A stretch of DNA of 64,000 nt from Alcanivorax sp. (GTDB taxonomy: Bacteria; Pseudomonadota; Gammaproteobacteria; Pseudomonadales; Alcanivoracaceae): contig JAIUME010000004.1 of the NCBI GenBank assembly GCA_022565695.1, positions 124,001 through 188,000 on the forward strand, given 5' to 3'. Positions within the stretch are counted from its first letter, which is position 1. Every line of letters starts with the position of its first letter. Shown one piece after another: positions 44,185 through 52,805 of this stretch. The notes under the pieces are model-generated. The model had not been told where the DNA came from. It searched no databases and saw only the letters and a list, made by a program, of their open reading frames with translations. Position numbers and translations under genes: made by a program.

Positions 44185-45993
44185 ATGGGGTTTTTCAAAG
44201 GGATACTGGCGGCCGCCCTGGCCGTTGGCATGGTGGCGGGGCTGTCGGCATGTGGCGTGACCCCGGTGGATCGATCGGCAATGGACGCGTTGGTGGCGCA
44301 GCAACAGGATGCGCGGCTGGACTGCCCCGTCGGTCATCCGCACCGCTGTGCGCCTGTGTCTGGCCTTGCCGACCTCGTGGACGAGAGCGGTGAGACGCAG
44401 CATGTGATCATGCTTGCCCGGGGCAGCGATGCACTGGCGGCACGACTGCACATGATTCGCACTGCGCGCAGTCACATCCTGTTGCAGAATTACATCTTCA
44501 GCGATGACGAGGCCGGCATGTTGCTGCTGGCGGAACTGGTTGCTGCAGCACGCCGGGGTGTGCAGGTGCATATCCTGGTGGATGCCCTGTTGTCGTTGCC
44601 AGATGCCGCACTGCAGGCGTCAGTGGAGCTTGCGCACGAGGGGCTGTCCCTGCGGCTGTACAATCCCATGCGCGAGCACGCGGTGGTGCGTGGTGGCGAT
44701 GCCATCGCGGCGCTGACCTGTTGCTTCCGGCGTTTCAATCATCGCATGCACAACAAGCTGTTCGCGGTCGACGGTCGCCATGTGATTCTCGGTGGCCGCA
44801 ACACTGCCGCGCGCTATTTTGATCTCGATACGCGCATGAATTTCATCGACTTCGAGATTCTGGTCAGCGGCCAGGTGGTGGAAGACGTTGATGAGGGCTT
44901 CTTCCGCTATTGGCACCATGAGTTGGCCCGTGCGCCACGGCACACGGTGGATGTGGCGGAAGTGCTTGAAGGACAGTCCCTTGAAGAACAGCCGCTATCC
45001 GCGATTCCCGCGACCCGCCTGGGCTTTGCACTGGAACAGGCCATGGACCGGCAATGGCTCGACGCGCTGATCCTTGATGCAGGCTTTCGTGTCAGTGATG
45101 TCAGCTACTTCAATGACCCGCCGGACAAGATCAATGTGACGTCCCGGGCGGGCAGTGAAGAGGACAGCACCGGGCAGCTGCGCGCACTGATGGATCAGGC
45201 CCGGCACAGCGTGACGCTGCAAAGCCCCTATCTGGTGATGTCGCGGGATTTCGAGCGCTTCCTGCGGGACCGGGACCCGGCGGTGCGCTGGCGCATCAGC
45301 ACCAACTCACTGGCGGCCACGGATGCCTTTCCCGTATATGCCATATCACGCCGGCAGCGGCACCGTATGGTGGCCCAGCACGGCCTGGAGATTCATGAGA
45401 TAAAGCCCTTTCCGGAGGATATCGCGGACTGGGTACCCCGTTATGATGCCTTGATCGACGAAAAGGCCATGGGGCTGTCCAGCCCGATGGCGGGCGACCC
45501 GGTCTCCCCGGTGCGCGAGATGCCTGGCCCGCGTATCAGTGTGCATGCCAAGGTGTTGGTGATCGACGCCGAGATCGCGGTGATTACCTCGCATAATTTT
45601 GATCCCCGATCCGAGGTGTACAACACGGAGAACGGGCTGATCATTCGCGATGCGGCGTTTGCCGGTGCCATGACCGATCTGCTGGAAAACGCCATGTCCG
45701 ATGGCAACAGCTGGCTGCACGGGGAGAAGCCGCACGGGGTGCCGGTGCTTGGCAGTATCAATCGGGCGTTAGCCCGGGGTTCGCGTCGTTTGCCGACACT
45801 GGACCTGTGGCCCACGCACCTGACCCAGAACTACAGTCTCCGGGAAGGTGCTGAACCGGTGGCGCCCCAGGACCCGGATTTTCATGCCGCCTACGTCCCG
45901 GAGGGTGAATTCCCGGAGGTGGAGCTGCGCAAGCGGCGACGGCACACGGGCATCATCAGCCGCATGTTCGGGTTCCTGCGTCCACTGATGTAA
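44185..45993 (+). CDS. Phospholipase D family lipoprotein
   Basis: 602-residue protein with a lipoprotein signal (LSAC, acylated C23). Two HKD catalytic motifs are intact: H189 in HNKLFAVD, followed by GGRN, and H454 in HAKVLVID, followed by SHNFDPRSE. The arrangement is that of cardiolipin-synthase-like/PLD phosphodiesterases, here tethered to a membrane on the periplasmic side. Reaction direction (hydrolysis or transphosphatidylation) cannot be told. It lies beside a lipid acyltransferase gene, divergently arranged, which suggests membrane lipid remodelling. Confidence 0.88.
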   Translation: MGFFKGILAAALAVGMVAGLSACGVTPVDRSAMDALVAQQQDARLDCPVGHPHRCAPVSGLADLVDESGETQHVIMLARGSDALAARLHMIRTARSHILLQNYIFSDDEAGMLLLAELVAAARRGVQVHILVDALLSLPDAALQASVELAHEGLSLRLYNPMREHAVVRGGDAIAALTCCFRRFNHRMHNKLFAVDGRHVILGGRNTAARYFDLDTRMNFIDFEILVSGQVVEDVDEGFFRYWHHELARAPRHTVDVAEVLEGQSLEEQPLSAIPATRLGFALEQAMDRQWLDALILDAGFRVSDVSYFNDPPDKINVTSRAGSEEDSTGQLRALMDQARHSVTLQSPYLVMSRDFERFLRDRDPAVRWRISTNSLAATDAFPVYAISRRQRHRMVAQHGLEIHEIKPFPEDIADWVPRYDALIDEKAMGLSSPMAGDPVSPVREMPGPRISVHAKVLVIDAEIAVITSHNFDPRSEVYNTENGLIIRDAAFAGAMTDLLENAMSDGNSWLHGEKPHGVPVLGSINRALARGSRRLPTLDLWPTHLTQNYSLREGAEPVAPQDPDFHAAYVPEGEFPEVELRKRRRHTGIISRMFGFLRPLM

Positions 45994-46019
45994 GGCTTCA
46001 TGTGATGTAAGGCTTCATG
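45986..46019. repeat. Two perfect 17-bp tandem copies across two converging stops
   Basis: tgatgtaaggcttcatg occurs twice back to back. The first copy carries the TAA of the phospholipase gene, the second carries the minus-strand stop of ygfZ (46015-46017). Confidence 0.95.
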
Positions 46020-47055
46020 CATCCGGCAGCGCGTAAGGCAGCGGCAATTCGCGGTGATGCAGGGGCGCGCCGTCCACCAGTAGCGGCCCTTGATGGTCAT
46101 GCCGGAGCACCGCCAGGGCGTGGATGTCAGCCGTGCTGGCGACACCGGTGACGATCTCGCCCACTGCTTTGCCAGCCTCATCGCGCAGCGCCGTGCCCGG
46201 TGAGGGCAGTCTGTCGCCCGGCCATGTCAGTCGCCGCATGCGCTGTTTCAGCTGTCCCTTGAATTTCATCCGCGCGACGACTTCCTGGCCGGTATAGCAG
46301 CCCTTGCGAAAGCTCACGCCCTCGATCAGGTCGTAGTTGAGCACCTGCGGCAGGAACAGGTCCTCGCTGCCGGGCAGCACATGTCCTTCGCCCGCCATGA
46401 TGTCTGCCAGTATGGCGTGGTCAGCGCCGCCGCTCTGGCGGTCGTCGGCCAGTGCTGGCCACAGGTCCATGGCATCTTCCACCGGCGCGATAATCAGATA
46501 ACGGTCTGTGTCACCGGCACGAACCAGGCTGATGCCGTTGTTCACCGTGCAGCCATCCGGGCTGAGGGAGCAGGGCAGGCCCGCACCGGAGAGCACGTCC
46601 GTGGCGCCCGTGCCGGCGATGCCGAGGACGACGCGCTCACAATCGTCAGCCAGTGTCGCCCTGGAGAACACGATATATTTCTGCAGCCGTTCGCGCAGCG
46701 CAGCCGCCATGCTGGCGGGCACCAGCAGATCGAGGCCGTCTTCCGCAGGCAGCACCCGCATGCTGACCAGGCCGCGTCCCTTCAGGCTCAGGTGCATGGC
46801 CAGCCGGCTGAGACCGTTGCCGGTGTCACGGATGTCGGCACTCACCTGGCCCTGAAGAAATGTCACGGCATCCGGGCCGCGCAGTGTCACCAGACGCAAG
46901 TGGTCCGCAGCGAAGCTCATCGCCGCGCCTTCGCCGGAGGGCAGAGATGGCGCCTGGCCCATGTCCCGGGCGACGCCGTGCTGATCACGCCGGGCGCCGG
47001 CCTGATTCAGAAAGGTGGTCCACTGGGCTACTGTTGCATCGGATAAGGCTGACAT
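46015..47055 (-). CDS. ygfZ: Folate-dependent Fe-S maturation protein YgfZ
   Basis: 346-residue YgfZ/GcvT-like protein that supports repair and assembly of iron-sulfur enzymes. The family signature KGCYTGQEVVARMK is present with its conserved cysteine at about C253. The N-terminal folate-binding part contains LVTLRGPDAVTFLQGQVSADI. It is divergent from sdhE; the ygfZ/sdhE/ygfX adjacency is conserved across gammaproteobacteria. Confidence 0.92.
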   Translation of the reverse strand: MSALSDATVAQWTTFLNQAGARRDQHGVARDMGQAPSLPSGEGAAMSFAADHLRLVTLRGPDAVTFLQGQVSADIRDTGNGLSRLAMHLSLKGRGLVSMRVLPAEDGLDLLVPASMAAALRERLQKYIVFSRATLADDCERVVLGIAGTGATDVLSGAGLPCSLSPDGCTVNNGISLVRAGDTDRYLIIAPVEDAMDLWPALADDRQSGGADHAILADIMAGEGHVLPGSEDLFLPQVLNYDLIEGVSFRKGCYTGQEVVARMKFKGQLKQRMRRLTWPGDRLPSPGTALRDEAGKAVGEIVTGVASTADIHALAVLRHDHQGPLLVDGAPLHHRELPLPYALPDA

Positions 47056-47238
47056 CTTGGATCACTCATGGCTGACATACAGAGAAGACGATAACGTCTG
47101 GCCGGTGCAGTGCGAAAGGGGCAGAATCGCAAACCGGCACGGCAGGCACCGGAAGGCCGACGTGGAAAGCCGCTCCGGATGCGCGATAATGCGCCTCCGC
47201 CTGCCGGTGTGGCTAGTATCACTGATCGTGGAGACAGC

Positions 47239-47547
47239 ATGAGTCGCCCTGAAGAGTCCGAGACAGCTCTGTCTGAAACAACAACGCCCCTGACGCCGGA
47301 GGCGCATCACCGCCGTCTGGCCTGGCAATGTCGGCGCGGCCTCAAGGAAACCGACATCGTGCTCAACGCGTATCTGGACGAGCATTTTCTGCAGGATACC
47401 GCTGAGCATCGGGCCGCCTTCGAGCGCTTGCTGGCGTGCCAGGATGCGGACCTGTTCGAATGGTTTACCCGGCGTTCGGTGCCGGATGATGAGGAACTGG
47501 ATGTCTTCGTCAGGTACTTGCTGCGTCTTCTGGGGGCGCAGGACTGA
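47239..47547 (+). CDS. sdhE: FAD assembly factor SdhE
   Basis: 102-residue flavinylation factor for succinate dehydrogenase. The RGxxE motif (RRGLKETD) that defines the family is followed by the acidic helical region LDEHFLQDTAEHRAAFERLL and DLFEWFTRRSVPDDEELD. The ATG at 47239 has GGAGACA upstream; the frame runs further upstream but into the ygfZ promoter area. It has about 20 extra N-terminal residues compared with E. coli. Confidence 0.9.
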   Translation: MSRPEESETALSETTTPLTPEAHHRRLAWQCRRGLKETDIVLNAYLDEHFLQDTAEHRAAFERLLACQDADLFEWFTRRSVPDDEELDVFVRYLLRLLGAQD

Positions 47548-47899
47548 GTTACAGGCTGGCCGCCTGCGGCAGTACTGGTCTGGCGGCCTGCTGGTGCTGG
47601 TGTCGGTAGCGCTCTGGGCCAATGGCCTGCCGCTGTGGTGGCGGTGCCTGCTCTGGCTGGTGATGCTGACGCTGCTGTGGCGCTACCTGCGTGCTGCACC
47701 GCGGGCCCGACAGATGACGTTGTGGCCGGATGCGCTCTCCGTCACCCTGGATAATGGCCGCCAGCTGCAGTGGGAGGCGCCATTTGGTGCTGCCGCCTGG
47801 CCGGGCTGCCTGTGCCTGCCGGGGCTGACGCTTTACCGTGACCAGATGGATGCCACCAGCTGGCGTCGCCTGTGCATGCTGGTGCTGGCCCGCAGTTAG
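47501..47899 (+). CDS. YgfX-like inner membrane protein
   Basis: Small membrane protein in the ygfX position after sdhE: two helices (LLVLVSVALWANGLP and WWRCLLWLVMLTLLW) then a soluble strand-rich tail (MTLWPDALSVTLDNGRQLQWE). Sequence similarity to E. coli YgfX is by pattern only. The start is uncertain. The last ATG in frame is at 47501, overlapping sdhE by 47 bases and giving 132 residues; no ATG, GTG or TTG exists closer to the first helix, so a CTG start near 47564 is an alternative. Confidence 0.65.
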   Translation: MSSSGTCCVFWGRRTELQAGRLRQYWSGGLLVLVSVALWANGLPLWWRCLLWLVMLTLLWRYLRAAPRARQMTLWPDALSVTLDNGRQLQWEAPFGAAAWPGCLCLPGLTLYRDQMDATSWRRLCMLVLARS

Positions 47900-47900
47900 T

Positions 47901-47930
47901 TGTCTGAACCTGCAGTGTCTGAGCCTGCTC
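47901..47930. repeat. Two 15-bp tandem units between converging stops
   Basis: tgtctgaacctgcag and tgtctgagcctgctc occupy exactly the space between the ygfX stop (47897-47899) and the nadB stop (47930-47932). Confidence 0.85.
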
Positions 47931-49531
47931 TACGGGCTCTGGACAGGTTCGGGCACCAATACAGTATCGTGAATCTCCTCCAGCATGTCCGGGTAATCCA
48001 GCATGTAGTGCAGGCCCCGGGATTCCCGCCGCTGCAGGGCGGAGCGGATGATCAGCTCGCCGATCACCACCAGATTGCGCAATTCCAGCAAATCATTGGA
48101 GATGCTGTAATTGGAGTAATACTCGGCAATCTCGCTCTTGAGCAGATCAATCCGGTGCTGGGCACGCTCCAGGCGCTTCACGGTGCGCACGATGCCCACG
48201 TAATCCCACATGAAACGGCGCAGCTCATCCCAGTTGTGGCTGATGATGACGTCTTCGTCCGAGTCGGTCACCCGCGACTCATCCCATTCCGGCGCGCCTT
48301 GCGGTGGCGCCATATCAGGCAGTCGTGCGGCGATATGTTCGCTGGCGGCCTTGCCGAACACGAAGCATTCCAGCAGAGAGTTGCTGGCCATGCGATTGGC
48401 GCCATGCAGGCCGGTAAAGGCGGTTTCCCCGATGGCATAGAGCCCGGCGAGATCGGTCTGGCCGTCGAGATCGGTCATCACGCCGCCGCAGGTGTAGTGG
48501 GCGGCGGGTACAACCGGCATGGGTTCGCGGGTGATATCGATGCCCAGTTGCAGGCACTTGGCATAGACCGTGGGGAAATGATTGATGATGAAATCAGCGG
48601 GTCGGTGGCTGATATCCAGGTACAGGCAATCCGCCCCCAGGCGTTTCATTTCATAGTCGATCGCCCGGGCCACCACATCCCGTGGCGCCAACTCACCACG
48701 CTCGTGAAAACGATGCATGAAGCGCTGGCCGTCTGGCAGTAACAGGTGTCCGCCCTCGCCGCGAATGGCTTCGGTCACCAGAAACGACTTGGCCTTGGGG
48801 TGGTACAGGCAGGTGGGGTGAAACTGCATGAACTCCATGTTGGCCACCCGGCAGCCTGCCCGCCAGGCCATGGCAACGCCGTCGCCGGTGGCCACGTCCG
48901 GGTTGGACGTATACAGATAGACCTTCGAAGCGCCGCCGGTGGCCAGGACGACACACTTGGCCAGGAACACATCGGTGGTGCCGTGGCGGGTGTCATGAAT
49001 GTAGGCGCCGATACAGCGGCGGCTGCCGTCTGCCGCCGTGTCATGCAGCAGATCCACCGCAACCCGATGTTCGAACAGCGTGACATTGGTGCGCTGGTGC
49101 ACCTGATCGATCAGGGCGCCGGAGATGGCCAGGCCGGTGGCGTCGGCCACATGGATCACGCGTCGGTGGCTGTGGCCGCCTTCCTGGGTCAGGTGGTAGC
49201 CCTGCCGGCCATCTTCGCTGAAGCGGGTGAAGCCCACGCCCTGGTCAATCAGCCAGCGAATGGCGTCAGGGCCGTTCTCGACGGTCTTGCGCACGGCGTC
49301 ATCGTGGCACAGGCCGGCGCCGGCCACGTGGGTGTCGGCGATATGGGATTCCAGTGAGTCCTGCTGGTCCATGACGGCGGCCACGCCGCCCTGGGCATAG
49401 TAGGTGCTGGCGCTGGTGAGCTGCCCCTTGGACAGCAGGGCGATATCCGTTTCCGCTGGCAATTGCAGGGCCACGGTCAGGCCAGCAGCGCCGCTGCCGA
49501 TAATCAGAACATCATGGTGGTAGGTGGCCAT
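47930..49531 (-). CDS. nadB: L-aspartate oxidase
   Basis: 533 residues; oxidises L-aspartate to iminoaspartate in de novo NAD synthesis. FAD-binding GSGAAGLTVALQLP from residue 12, YYAQGGVAAV, HPTCLY and the helical C-terminal domain with DYVGIVRTVKRLE are typical. The ATG at 49531 (MATYHHDVLI) is the correct start; upstream in-frame codons translate a repeat (CGEPACGEP). A GGAGAG ribosome site is immediately upstream, in duplicate because of the tandem repeat. nadA and nadC are not in the window. Divergent from rpoE, as in many gammaproteobacteria. Confidence 0.95.
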   Translation of the reverse strand: MATYHHDVLIIGSGAAGLTVALQLPAETDIALLSKGQLTSASTYYAQGGVAAVMDQQDSLESHIADTHVAGAGLCHDDAVRKTVENGPDAIRWLIDQGVGFTRFSEDGRQGYHLTQEGGHSHRRVIHVADATGLAISGALIDQVHQRTNVTLFEHRVAVDLLHDTAADGSRRCIGAYIHDTRHGTTDVFLAKCVVLATGGASKVYLYTSNPDVATGDGVAMAWRAGCRVANMEFMQFHPTCLYHPKAKSFLVTEAIRGEGGHLLLPDGQRFMHRFHERGELAPRDVVARAIDYEMKRLGADCLYLDISHRPADFIINHFPTVYAKCLQLGIDITREPMPVVPAAHYTCGGVMTDLDGQTDLAGLYAIGETAFTGLHGANRMASNSLLECFVFGKAASEHIAARLPDMAPPQGAPEWDESRVTDSDEDVIISHNWDELRRFMWDYVGIVRTVKRLERAQHRIDLLKSEIAEYYSNYSISNDLLELRNLVVIGELIIRSALQRRESRGLHYMLDYPDMLEEIHDTVLVPEPVQSP

Positions 49532-49532
49532 A

Positions 49533-49574
49533 GGCTCTCCGCAAGCAGGCTCTCCGCAAACAGGCTTCTGCACA
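49533..49574 (-). repeat. 15-bp tandem units duplicating the nadB ribosome site
   Basis: ggctctccgcaagca, ggctctccgcaaaca and a decayed third copy ggcttctgcaca. Read on the minus strand the first two each contain GCGGAGAGCC, so the Shine-Dalgarno of nadB is present twice. Confidence 0.9.
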
Positions 49575-49734
49575 TGCCGCGTCAGGTGCGCAAACGGGGT
49601 CATGCCACCTGTGGCCTGGCACAGGACAGGTCGGAGCGGGAGTATAACTGGCTGTCGGGGCCTGTGTCCGTGTCTGGCCGGTCTGTATCAAATGATAAAA
49701 GATGTCTGCCCGACAGGCGCCTTCATTGCCGCTT

Positions 49735-49743
49735 TGCTACAAT
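49735..49743 (+). promoter_or_regulatory. Extended -10 promoter upstream of rpoE
   Basis: TGCTACAAT is an extended -10 (TG, one base, TACAAT); no good -35. It would give a long leader before rpoE and could be its housekeeping promoter. Confidence 0.45.
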
Positions 49744-49858
49744 GCGCCGGTTGTCAGCGGGCTGTCTCTACCGCCAGGCAGGTCCCTAGGGGCCTATTTT
49801 GCCGCTGCAGGCTGTCAACAGGAGATGATGGTAAACCGGGGAATCTGCCCCGCTGACG

Positions 49859-49885
49859 GAACTTGTCGGCCATCACGCTATCAGA
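49859..49885 (+). promoter_or_regulatory. Sigma-E (AlgU) autoregulated promoter of rpoE
   Basis: GAACTT, 16 bases, TCAGA matches the sigma-E/AlgU consensus (GAACTT N16-17 TCTGA) very closely. It lies 41 bp before the rpoE start, as expected for self-activation. Confidence 0.85.
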
Positions 49886-49926
49886 AAGATTCATTATGGC
49901 CCAAGGGGCCAGTTGGGGGACCACGG

Positions 49927-50493
49927 GTGTCTGACGAGGAACTGGTCAAACGCGCAAAGAAAGGTGATCAGCGAGCATTCGATCTGTTGGTGCGCAAGTA
50001 TCAGCACCGCCTGTTTGCGCTGATCAGCCGCTATGTGCGTGACCACGATGAAGTGCAGGATGTTGCCCAGGAGGCCTTTATCAAGGCCTGGCGGGCGTTG
50101 CCGCGGTTTCGTGGCGACAGCGCTTTCTACACCTGGCTTTACCGGATTGCCGTGAATACCGCCAAGAACCACCTGGTTGCTCAGGGGCGGCGCCCGCCGG
50201 GTTCGGATGTGGATGCCGTCGAGGCAGAGCAGTTTGTCGGTGCCGGCGGTCTGCATGAAATTGGAACCCCGGAGTCGCTGGCGTTGTCCGATGAGTTGGA
50301 GACCGCGATCCACAAGGTGATCAATGAATTGCCTCAGGAGTTGAAAACTGCGGTAACGTTACGTGAGTTTGACGGTCTCAGTTACGAGGATATCGCGTCG
50401 GTAATGGATTGCCCTGTGGGTACGGTAAGGTCACGCATCTTCCGTGCCCGGGAAGCGATAGATCTGGTGGTACGCCCGCTCATGGAGCGGTAG
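49927..50493 (+). CDS. rpoE: RNA polymerase sigma-E factor (AlgU-type)
   Basis: Envelope-stress ECF sigma factor, 188 residues. Region 2 (AFDLLVRKYQHRL, QEAFIKAWRALPRFRGDSAFYTWLYRIAVNTAKNHL) and region 4 (LPQELKTAVTLREFDGLSYEDIASVMDCPVGTVRSRIFRARE) are nearly identical in pattern to AlgU. I choose the GTG at 49927 (VSDEELVKRAKKGD) because it fits the family length and has GGGGA upstream; a longer frame is implausible. Followed by its membrane anti-sigma and periplasmic regulators. Confidence 0.95.
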   Translation: MSDEELVKRAKKGDQRAFDLLVRKYQHRLFALISRYVRDHDEVQDVAQEAFIKAWRALPRFRGDSAFYTWLYRIAVNTAKNHLVAQGRRPPGSDVDAVEAEQFVGAGGLHEIGTPESLALSDELETAIHKVINELPQELKTAVTLREFDGLSYEDIASVMDCPVGTVRSRIFRAREAIDLVVRPLMER

Positions 50494-50601
50494 TAATGTC
50501 TGATCAGTACACATCCCGGGCTGATTGACCGGGGCGGTCTTGGTGGTGAGTAGCTGCATGCAGGTGAGCATGTTGCTATGCGAGCGATTGAAGGTGATGC
50601 C

Positions 50602-51174
50602 ATGAGCACAGAACGCGAGCTTGAGATTCTTTCCGGCCTGCTGGACGGTGAGACCAGTGAGCTGGAAACACGCCGGATCCTGCGGGATCTGGATGATACC
50701 GGTGCGGCAAGCTGGCAGCGCTGGCAGCTGGCTGCAGACGTGGCCAGAGGCCAGAAAGTGGCGCCTGTGCCGGTGGACTTCAACGCACGCCTGAGCGCGG
50801 CGCTGGCAGAGCAGGGCCCTGCGAAGGGCAGCTGGCTCGGCGGCGTGGCCCGGGCCGCGGTGGCAGCCTCTGTGGCGGCCGCCACGGTAACGGTAGGCTG
50901 GCAGTACTGGGGTGTGCAGCAGGGCGAAGGCCAGGCGACACTGGCTGGCGTGCCGACTGAGCAGGTACAGGAAGTGCGTGCCCGGCCGATGGCGGATGCC
51001 TTCCTGGTCGGCCAGGGCCTGCGCGCCCCGGCAGCCCGTAGCCAGGCAACCGCCGACCCCCGGATTGACCCCATGCTGATGCGGCACAGTGAGTTTGCCG
51101 CGCGTCATGGTGGTCAGGGCATGGTGCCCTATGCACGCCTCGTCAGTGCGGATGCCCGCCAACAGGAGAAGTGA
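50602..51174 (+). CDS. rseA: Sigma-E anti-sigma factor (MucA/RseA)
   Basis: 190-residue single-pass inner-membrane protein that holds sigma-E. The cytoplasmic RseA N-domain (REEL-type start, ILSGLLDGETSELETRRIL, SWQRWQLAADVARG) is followed by a membrane segment (about 85-105, GVARAAVAASVAAATVTVGW) and a periplasmic tail that binds RseB and is cut under stress (MVPYARLV). I start at the ATG at 50602 with AAGG upstream; an ATG at 50578 has no ribosome site. The C-terminus is not WVF-like, consistent with variation in the DegS-sensing end. Confidence 0.9.
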   Translation: MSTERELEILSGLLDGETSELETRRILRDLDDTGAASWQRWQLAADVARGQKVAPVPVDFNARLSAALAEQGPAKGSWLGGVARAAVAASVAAATVTVGWQYWGVQQGEGQATLAGVPTEQVQEVRARPMADAFLVGQGLRAPAARSQATADPRIDPMLMRHSEFAARHGGQGMVPYARLVSADARQQEK

Positions 51175-51180
51175 TTCGAG

Positions 51181-52164
51181 ATGACAGTCATGCTGCGCCG
51201 CGCTGCCCTGTTGCTGATGATGATGCCCGTGTTGGCGCTGGCAGAGGCGTCGCAGCCCCAGTCACTCCTGACGGCCATGGCCGAGGCCTATCGCAGCCTC
51301 GATTACCAGGGCCGTTTTCTGTATATGCACGGCAATCAGCTTTCCACGATGAAAGTCCGTCATGCGGTCATCGACGGTCGCGAGTATGAGCGACTGACTC
51401 ATCTGGACGGACAGCTTGCCGAACTGATTCGCCAGGATCAGGACGTGATCTGCATCCACCCGGATCGCAGCATCACCCGCTTGCGTGCCGAGACCGGGCT
51501 GGGGCCGATGCAGTTCCAGGAGCGCATCAGCCAGAGCCTGCCGGTGCAATACAACGTATTGCTCGACGGGGATGGCCGGGTAGCCGGGCGTGACGCCGTG
51601 CGTATGCGGATCGCCGCCCTGGACAGCCACCGCCATGGGTACCGCCTGTGGATCGACCGTGACAGCAACCTGCTGCTGAAATCCGAGATGGTGGATGCGG
51701 GCGGGTTGGTGCTTGAACGCATTGAATTTGTGACGCTGGAAATCGATCCGGCGTTGACGGTGGAAGATTTCGCGGCGCCGGGCGCCGCAGTGGTGCACGC
51801 TATTGAAGATCTGGCGCTGGATTCCCATCCTCAGGGCCGGATCGAACTGGACATGACCTGGTTGCCTGAAGGCTTCGAGGTGCTGGAAAAAGACCTGCGC
51901 CGCAATACCCCTGACAGAGCCCCCGTGGCGGCCCTCGCGTACAGCGATGGCCTGGCGTCCTTTACCCTGTTTGTCGAGGGTCTGGCGGCGGGCAGCAGTG
52001 CGGAGGAGGGCGTCAGCCGCATGGGGCCCACCGTTGCAGTGAGCCGACTGCTTGATGGCGCAGAGGACACCTCTGAGCGATACCTGGTGACGCTGGTGGG
52101 CGAGATACCGCAGGACACCGCTGAGCGCGTGCTGGCTGCGGCGCGCATCAGGGACAGCCAGTGA
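51181..52164 (+). CDS. rseB: Sigma-E regulator RseB/MucB
   Basis: 327-residue periplasmic protein with a signal peptide (about 1-21, cut near ALA-EAS). It protects the anti-sigma factor from proteolysis and senses lipoproteins or LPS. Family features are the LolA-like N-domain (SLDYQGRFLYMHGNQLSTMKVRHAVIDGREYERLTHLDG) and a smaller C-domain (about 225-320; WLPEGFEVL, AYSDGLASFTLFVE). It starts 6 bp after rseA. Confidence 0.94.
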   Translation: MTVMLRRAALLLMMMPVLALAEASQPQSLLTAMAEAYRSLDYQGRFLYMHGNQLSTMKVRHAVIDGREYERLTHLDGQLAELIRQDQDVICIHPDRSITRLRAETGLGPMQFQERISQSLPVQYNVLLDGDGRVAGRDAVRMRIAALDSHRHGYRLWIDRDSNLLLKSEMVDAGGLVLERIEFVTLEIDPALTVEDFAAPGAAVVHAIEDLALDSHPQGRIELDMTWLPEGFEVLEKDLRRNTPDRAPVAALAYSDGLASFTLFVEGLAAGSSAEEGVSRMGPTVAVSRLLDGAEDTSERYLVTLVGEIPQDTAERVLAAARIRDSQ

Positions 52165-52198
52165 TGCCGGCGCTACGCACCGTGCAGAGAGAACGGCT

Positions 52199-52684
52199 GT
52201 GATCGAGGAAACCGGTCGTATTGTGGCTACGGAAACCGGCGCCGTCTGGGTCGAAACCATCCGTCATACCGCCTGCCAGAGCTGCAGCGCCCGCAAGGGC
52301 TGTGGTCACAGCCTGATGGACAGCCAGCGCGCTGGCGCCCGTGCCCGCGTCAGGGCCATGAGCGATGACCCGTCGCTGGCATGCGGTGATCAGGTGGTTG
52401 TCGGTATTCCGGAAGGGGCGCTGGTGCGCGGGGCTGTGATGCTGTACCTGATGCCGCTGGTGTTGATGTTCGCGGCGGCGCTGCTGGGTGCTGCCTTGCC
52501 TGCCGGGGCACTGCCTGGTGGTGATCTGTCGGCGCCATTCGGGGTGGCCGGGCTGGCAATCGGTTTCCTGATCAATCGCTGGTACAGTCATACTCATGCC
52601 AGCGATCCACGCCTGCATCCGCAAGTGATGCGCAAGGTGGAACCCGCACCGATGGTGCAGACGGTTTCGCTCTGTCATCACTGA
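52199..52684 (+). CDS. rseC: RseC/MucC family membrane protein
   Basis: 161-residue inner-membrane protein of the SoxR-reducing/RseC family. A cytoplasmic N-domain has the cysteine cluster CQSCSARKGCG that may bind an iron-sulfur cluster. Two helices (about 80-100 and 112-130) follow. It starts with GTG; the start has GAGAG upstream. In the conserved rpoE-rseA-rseB-rseC order it is a positive modulator of sigma-E. The stop codon lies in a small perfect hairpin (52672-52687). Confidence 0.9.
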   Translation: MIEETGRIVATETGAVWVETIRHTACQSCSARKGCGHSLMDSQRAGARARVRAMSDDPSLACGDQVVVGIPEGALVRGAVMLYLMPLVLMFAAALLGAALPAGALPGGDLSAPFGVAGLAIGFLINRWYSHTHASDPRLHPQVMRKVEPAPMVQTVSLCHH

Positions 52685-52774
52685 CAGATCAACACAATGA
52701 CAGCCTGATGGATCCGTGCGGGCAGGGGTTGCCTGACTGATCGGGCTGCAATGCTTACCGCAAAGTTGAGCTGC

Positions 52775-52798
52775 AACGCTGAAAAGAACGCTGAGAAG
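52775..52798 (+). repeat. Two 12-bp tandem units upstream of mucD
   Basis: aacgctgaaaag and aacgctgagaag, one mismatch, directly before the ribosome site of mucD. Confidence 0.8.
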
Positions 52799-52805
52799 TA
52801 AGGGG

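Noticed and set aside
52672-52687. Perfect CTGTCA/TGACAG hairpin over the rseC stop as a terminator
   Set aside because: Short stem, no T-run, and mucD downstream is expected to be co-transcribed.
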